Assembly (NCBI GenBank): GCA_964547105.1
Contig: CAZJLO010000069.1
Location: 1 to 7,696 of the forward strand
Reading direction: 5' to 3'
Length of the DNA stretch: 7,696 bases
Source of the DNA: RXOA01 sp964547105
GTDB taxonomy: Bacteria > Bipolaricaulota > Bipolaricaulia > UBA7950 > UBA9294
Part shown: positions 5,856 through 7,696 of the stretch, piece after piece
Position numbering within the stretch: position 1 is the first letter of the stretch
How the letters are laid out: each line of letters opens with the position of its first letter
Position numbers and translations under genes: made by a program
Notes under the pieces: generated by a model
Told to the model about the DNA's origin: nothing
The model's input: the letters and a program-made list of their open reading frames with translations, nothing else
The model's database searches: none

Positions 5856-6536
5856 ATGAAACGGGTGAAAGCAGCTACGCTGGTCGCGACGATCGGGATC
5901 GGATTGCTGGTGGCACTGTCGGGGTGCATGGCCACCACGGAAAAGGAACCGCTGGCGATGTTCACCGCGACGACATCTGCACAGCTCATTCCGTTTACGG
6001 CGAGCTTTGACGCCACTCCGTCCTACGATCCGGACGGAGACATCGCGTCGTACCTCTGGGACTTCGGAGACGGCGGTGCGGGCAGCGGCCCGGTCGTCGA
6101 TCACACCTATCAGTCCGACGGGGAATACGTCGTCAAGCTGACGGTGATCGATGGGCAGGGATTGAGTTCGGCGGCGACGATGGATGTCGAGGCGCTGAAC
6201 CCGCAGCCTTCCGCGACCTTCACGTACTCGCAAAGACGCGTGCTGGGTGATGAGTACGTGGTCGGGGCAAGCGAATGGATCAGCTTCGATGCCTCGGGAT
6301 CGTCGGATGACGGCGAGGTCGAGTTCTGCGACTGGAACTTCGGGGACGGATGCACGGACTCAGGGGCCACGGTGCAGCACCGCTTCCTGTGGCCGGGAAC
6401 GTACAACGTCGTCCTGACCGTCACCGATGAGGATGGAGGCACGTCCAGCTTCATTCGTGCGGTGAAGATCATCGGCGGCCCGCCGTGCAACGCCGATTTG
6501 GATGGAAATTTCGACACCGGTGGGGACTGTTCCTAG
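5856..6536 (+). CDS. Lipoprotein with two PKD domains
   Basis: The 226-residue product starts MKRVK, has a hydrophobic core at 9-20 and the lipobox LSGC, so lipidation is predicted on Cys24 with Met at +2. AAGGAG seven bases before ATG 5856 supports this start over an in-frame one at 5820 that lies inside the previous gene. Two PKD (Ig-like beta-sandwich) domains follow, at about 34-113 and 119-206. Each carries the family signature: YLWDFGDG (66-73) with HTY, and DWNFGDG (159-165) with HRF, then YVVKLTVID and YNVVLTVTD. PKD modules usually mediate protein or carbohydrate contacts outside the cytoplasm and are not catalytic. The second domain has Cys158 and Cys166, and the tail (PPCNADLDGNFDTGGDCS) has Cys211 and Cys225, which could form disulfides. 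The DLDGN in the tail echoes the calcium-loop motif of the upstream protein but lacks the Gly at position 6. Ten bases separate it from the next lipoprotein gene. Confidence 0.85.
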   Translation: MKRVKAATLVATIGIGLLVALSGCMATTEKEPLAMFTATTSAQLIPFTASFDATPSYDPDGDIASYLWDFGDGGAGSGPVVDHTYQSDGEYVVKLTVIDGQGLSSAATMDVEALNPQPSATFTYSQRRVLGDEYVVGASEWISFDASGSSDDGEVEFCDWNFGDGCTDSGATVQHRFLWPGTYNVVLTVTDEDGGTSSFIRAVKIIGGPPCNADLDGNFDTGGDCS

Positions 6537-6546
6537 GGGGACCAAA

Positions 6547-7497
6547 ATGAAACGTCGACTCGTGTTGCTTGTGGTGATGCTGGTACCGGTCTTCCTTGCC
6601 GGCTGTGACCTGCTGCAGACGCTTGGAATCAACGAGCCGCCGGTTGCCGTACTCGACGCTTCGGTTGAATCGGGTCCGGCACCGCTCGCGGTTAGCTTCA
6701 GCGGGATCTTGTCGCGCGACGACGGAACCATCGTCGATTACCGCTGGGACTTCGGTGATCCGCACGATTCCGTCGCGGCGAGCGGATCGGCGGCGAGCCA
6801 TACGTACACGCTGCCGGGAACGTACCTTGCCAAACTGACGATCACCGACAACAGCGGGCAGGTCACGGTGGAGCGGGTGGCGATTGTTGTCACGGAAGCG
6901 CCTCCGGTGGCGACGATCGGCGTGACCAACGATACTCCGCCCGCCGGTGATGCCGTGTTGTTCGATGCGGCCGCGTCGGTGGCGCCAACCGGGAGCGTCA
7001 GTTCGTACGAATGGAACTTCGGCGATGGAACGACGGCTACCGGGGTCAACGCCTCCCACGTTTACACGGAGCCCGGGTACTACGTCGTGACGCTGACCGT
7101 GACCGATTCGCGCGGAGCCGTTTGCACCGAGCGATGCGCCGTGTTCGTCCAGGAAGGAACCCCAGGTGGGGATGGAGGAACGTGCTCTGATCCCGGTTCG
7201 AGCTGTGGTGGTGGTGGAGATCGTCCGCTGGCGGTGATCAGCGGGTTGCCGTCTTGTTCCGGAATCGTTGTCGGGCAAACCCTTGTGCTCGACGGCGGCT
7301 ACTCCCGGGCCGCGGAAGGCAATCTGATCCGCTATGAGTGGGATTTCGGCGATGGAACGACCACTTCGGGCATCGAAGTGACGCACATCTACACCAGTGC
7401 CGGGCGCTATGCCCTCACGCTGACGGTCACTGATGACAGTGGGGTCAAATCTTCGGCATCAGGGCTCATCTATGTAGGACAATCCTGCGGCTTGTAG
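6547..7497 (+). CDS. Lipoprotein with three PKD domains
   Basis: The 316-residue product starts MKRR, has a hydrophobic core at 5-17 and the lipobox LAGC, so Cys20 should be lipidated. Asp at +2 would be an inner-membrane retention signal under the E. coli Lol rule, though that rule may not hold in this phylum. AGGGGGA ends five bases before ATG 6547 and overlaps the stop of the preceding gene; an upstream ATG at 6502 lies inside that gene and lacks a leader. Three PKD domains are visible at about 31-116, 120-202 and 226-310, with YRWDFGD (65-71), YEWNFGDG (154-161) and YEWDFGDG (263-270), each followed by an HxY motif and a TLTVTD/KLTITD strand. Between domains two and three is a glycine- and cysteine-rich linker (203-225: GTPGGDGG, SSCGGGGD). 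Domain two has Cys193 and Cys197, domain three Cys237 and Cys314. There is no catalytic domain, so an adhesive or scaffolding role is likely. It is the last gene of the block. Confidence 0.87.
   Translation: MKRRLVLLVVMLVPVFLAGCDLLQTLGINEPPVAVLDASVESGPAPLAVSFSGILSRDDGTIVDYRWDFGDPHDSVAASGSAASHTYTLPGTYLAKLTITDNSGQVTVERVAIVVTEAPPVATIGVTNDTPPAGDAVLFDAAASVAPTGSVSSYEWNFGDGTTATGVNASHVYTEPGYYVVTLTVTDSRGAVCTERCAVFVQEGTPGGDGGTCSDPGSSCGGGGDRPLAVISGLPSCSGIVVGQTLVLDGGYSRAAEGNLIRYEWDFGDGTTTSGIEVTHIYTSAGRYALTLTVTDDSGVKSSASGLIYVGQSCGL
7018..7361 (+). repeat. Near-identical PKD core repeats at DNA level
   Basis: The 17-base string TTCGGCGATGGAACGAC occurs at 7018-7034 and again at 7345-7361, in the WxFGDGTT cores of PKD domains two and three. 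It reflects duplicated domains inside one gene. The flanking sequence has diverged, so this is probably an old duplication with a conserved core. Confidence 0.7.
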
Positions 7498-7504
7498 CTT
7501 CACC

Positions 7505-7535
7505 GGGGCTCTGAACCAGTACCAGTACCAGCCCC
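7505..7535 (+). repeat. Hexamer tandem repeat inside an inverted repeat
   Basis: GGGGCT (7505-7510) and AGCCCC (7530-7535) are complementary and could close a hairpin just after the last PKD gene. Its loop holds nearly three copies of ACCAGT (7515-7531). No T-run follows, so this is a candidate 3' structure with no assigned function. Confidence 0.4.
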
Positions 7536-7553
7536 AAGGCCGAGATAAGCGGA

Positions 7554-7559
7554 TACAAT
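7554..7559 (+). promoter_or_regulatory. Isolated -10-like box TACAAT
   Basis: TACAAT is five of six to the -10 consensus, but 17-18 bases upstream the sequence is GCCCCA/AGCCCC, with no -35 match and no extended TG. It could start a transcript into the GC-rich right edge, or be chance. Confidence 0.2.
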
Positions 7560-7562
7560 GCA

Positions 7563-7599
7563 GCGTGGCCTCAACCATGGCGGCCACGCCGCATTTCGT
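7563..7599 (+). terminator. Possible intrinsic terminator after the PKD block
   Basis: GCGTGGCC (7563-7570) and GGCCACGC (7582-7589) are perfect complements across an 11-base loop. They can extend by two pairs past one mismatch. The hairpin is followed by GCATTTCGTT, a broken T-rich run. It lies 65 bases after the last stop codon of the three-gene block, a reasonable place for the end of that transcript. The interrupted T-run and the -10-like box just upstream keep confidence moderate. Confidence 0.45.
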
Positions 7600-7696
7600 T
7601 TGGGCGAGTCGGGGTTCGCCGTGGCGCGGGGCATGCCCCCCCTTGGGTCGAAGATGAAACCCGCTCCGCCCAAGGGTGGCCCGGGTGACCGGCAGG
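7600..7696. other. GC-rich segment dense in inverted repeats
   Basis: The last 97 bases hold several overlapping potential stems: GGCGA/TCGCC (within 7603-7620), the 12-base palindrome GGGGCATGCCCC (7628-7639), GGGT/ACCC (7645-7648 with 7659-7662), and CCCTTGGG (7640-7647) with CCCAAGGG (7669-7676). A reading frame from ATG 7558 stays open to the window end (MQRGLNHGGHAAFRLGE...), but it has no good ribosome site and no familiar sequence. A structured RNA, an intergenic repeat element or the start of an unknown gene are all possible; I cannot assign it. Confidence 0.3.

Noticed and set aside
5084..7386. Long minus-strand ORFs of 310 and 305 codons under the PKD block
   Set aside because: The plus-strand genes have signal peptides, lipoboxes, ribosome sites and PKD motifs; the reverse ORFs have none and are Arg-rich shadows.
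7558..7696. Possible gene start MQRGLNHGGHAAFRLGE running off the right edge
   Set aside because: The ATG is inside a -10-like box, the ribosome site is absent, and the frame crosses several hairpins. Kept only as an alternative for the right edge.
7600..7696. SRP RNA, RNase P RNA or tmRNA at the right edge
   Set aside because: I compared the segment from memory with the conserved cores (SRP GGUCAGGUCCGGAAGG, RNase P GAGGAAAGUCCGGGCU, tmRNA 5' end) and found no convincing match.

Overview
The window looks like a GC-rich (roughly 60% by eye) bacterial chromosome. Bacterial traits are a tRNA-Gln gene with an encoded CCA end and a TTGACT-17-TACCAT type promoter, Shine-Dalgarno sequences before most genes, two lipobox signal peptides, and outer-membrane-like beta proteins that imply a diderm envelope. 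The mix of lineage-specific secreted beta proteins, PKD lipoproteins and an archaeal-type TrmY would suit a deep-branching phylum such as Bipolaricaulota (Acetothermia/OP1). That placement is a weak inference from protein style, not a demonstrated one.

Layout. The left third reads on the minus strand: the first 68 codons of a secreted protein leaving the window (1-204), a 332-base non-coding gap ending in a strong tRNA terminator, tRNA-Gln(CUG) (537-610), and a 431-residue secreted or outer-membrane beta protein (740-2035). A 236-base divergent spacer (2036-2271) follows. To its right everything reads on the plus strand in two blocks. Block one is a tight operon: a TrmY-type tRNA methyltransferase fused to a DUF2007-like C-terminal domain (2272-3105), protein-L-isoaspartate O-methyltransferase pcm (3114-3827) and low-specificity threonine aldolase ltaE (3827-4903). 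Block two starts after a 150-base gap: a predicted outer-membrane beta protein carrying one dockerin/EF-hand-like loop (5054-5851), a two-PKD lipoprotein (5856-6536) and a three-PKD lipoprotein (6547-7497), closed by a hairpin plus T-rich stretch. The last 100 bases are very GC-rich, rich in inverted repeats, and unidentified.

How the genes fit together. The trmY-pcm-ltaE unit groups tRNA modification, repair of damaged aspartyl residues and threonine/glycine metabolism. TrmY and Pcm both use S-adenosylmethionine, but no shared pathway is obvious. The second block looks like a cell-envelope cassette, with one barrel-like protein and two surface or periplasmic lipoproteins built from Ig-like PKD modules and translated from adjacent cistrons.

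Most noteworthy items: the TrmY-DUF2007 fusion in a bacterial setting with an apparently leaderless promoter, the barrel plus PKD-lipoprotein cassette with its isolated calcium-loop motif, the repeated modules and C-terminal beta-signal of the 431-residue protein, and the structured right edge. I found no CRISPR array, insertion sequence or phage gene.
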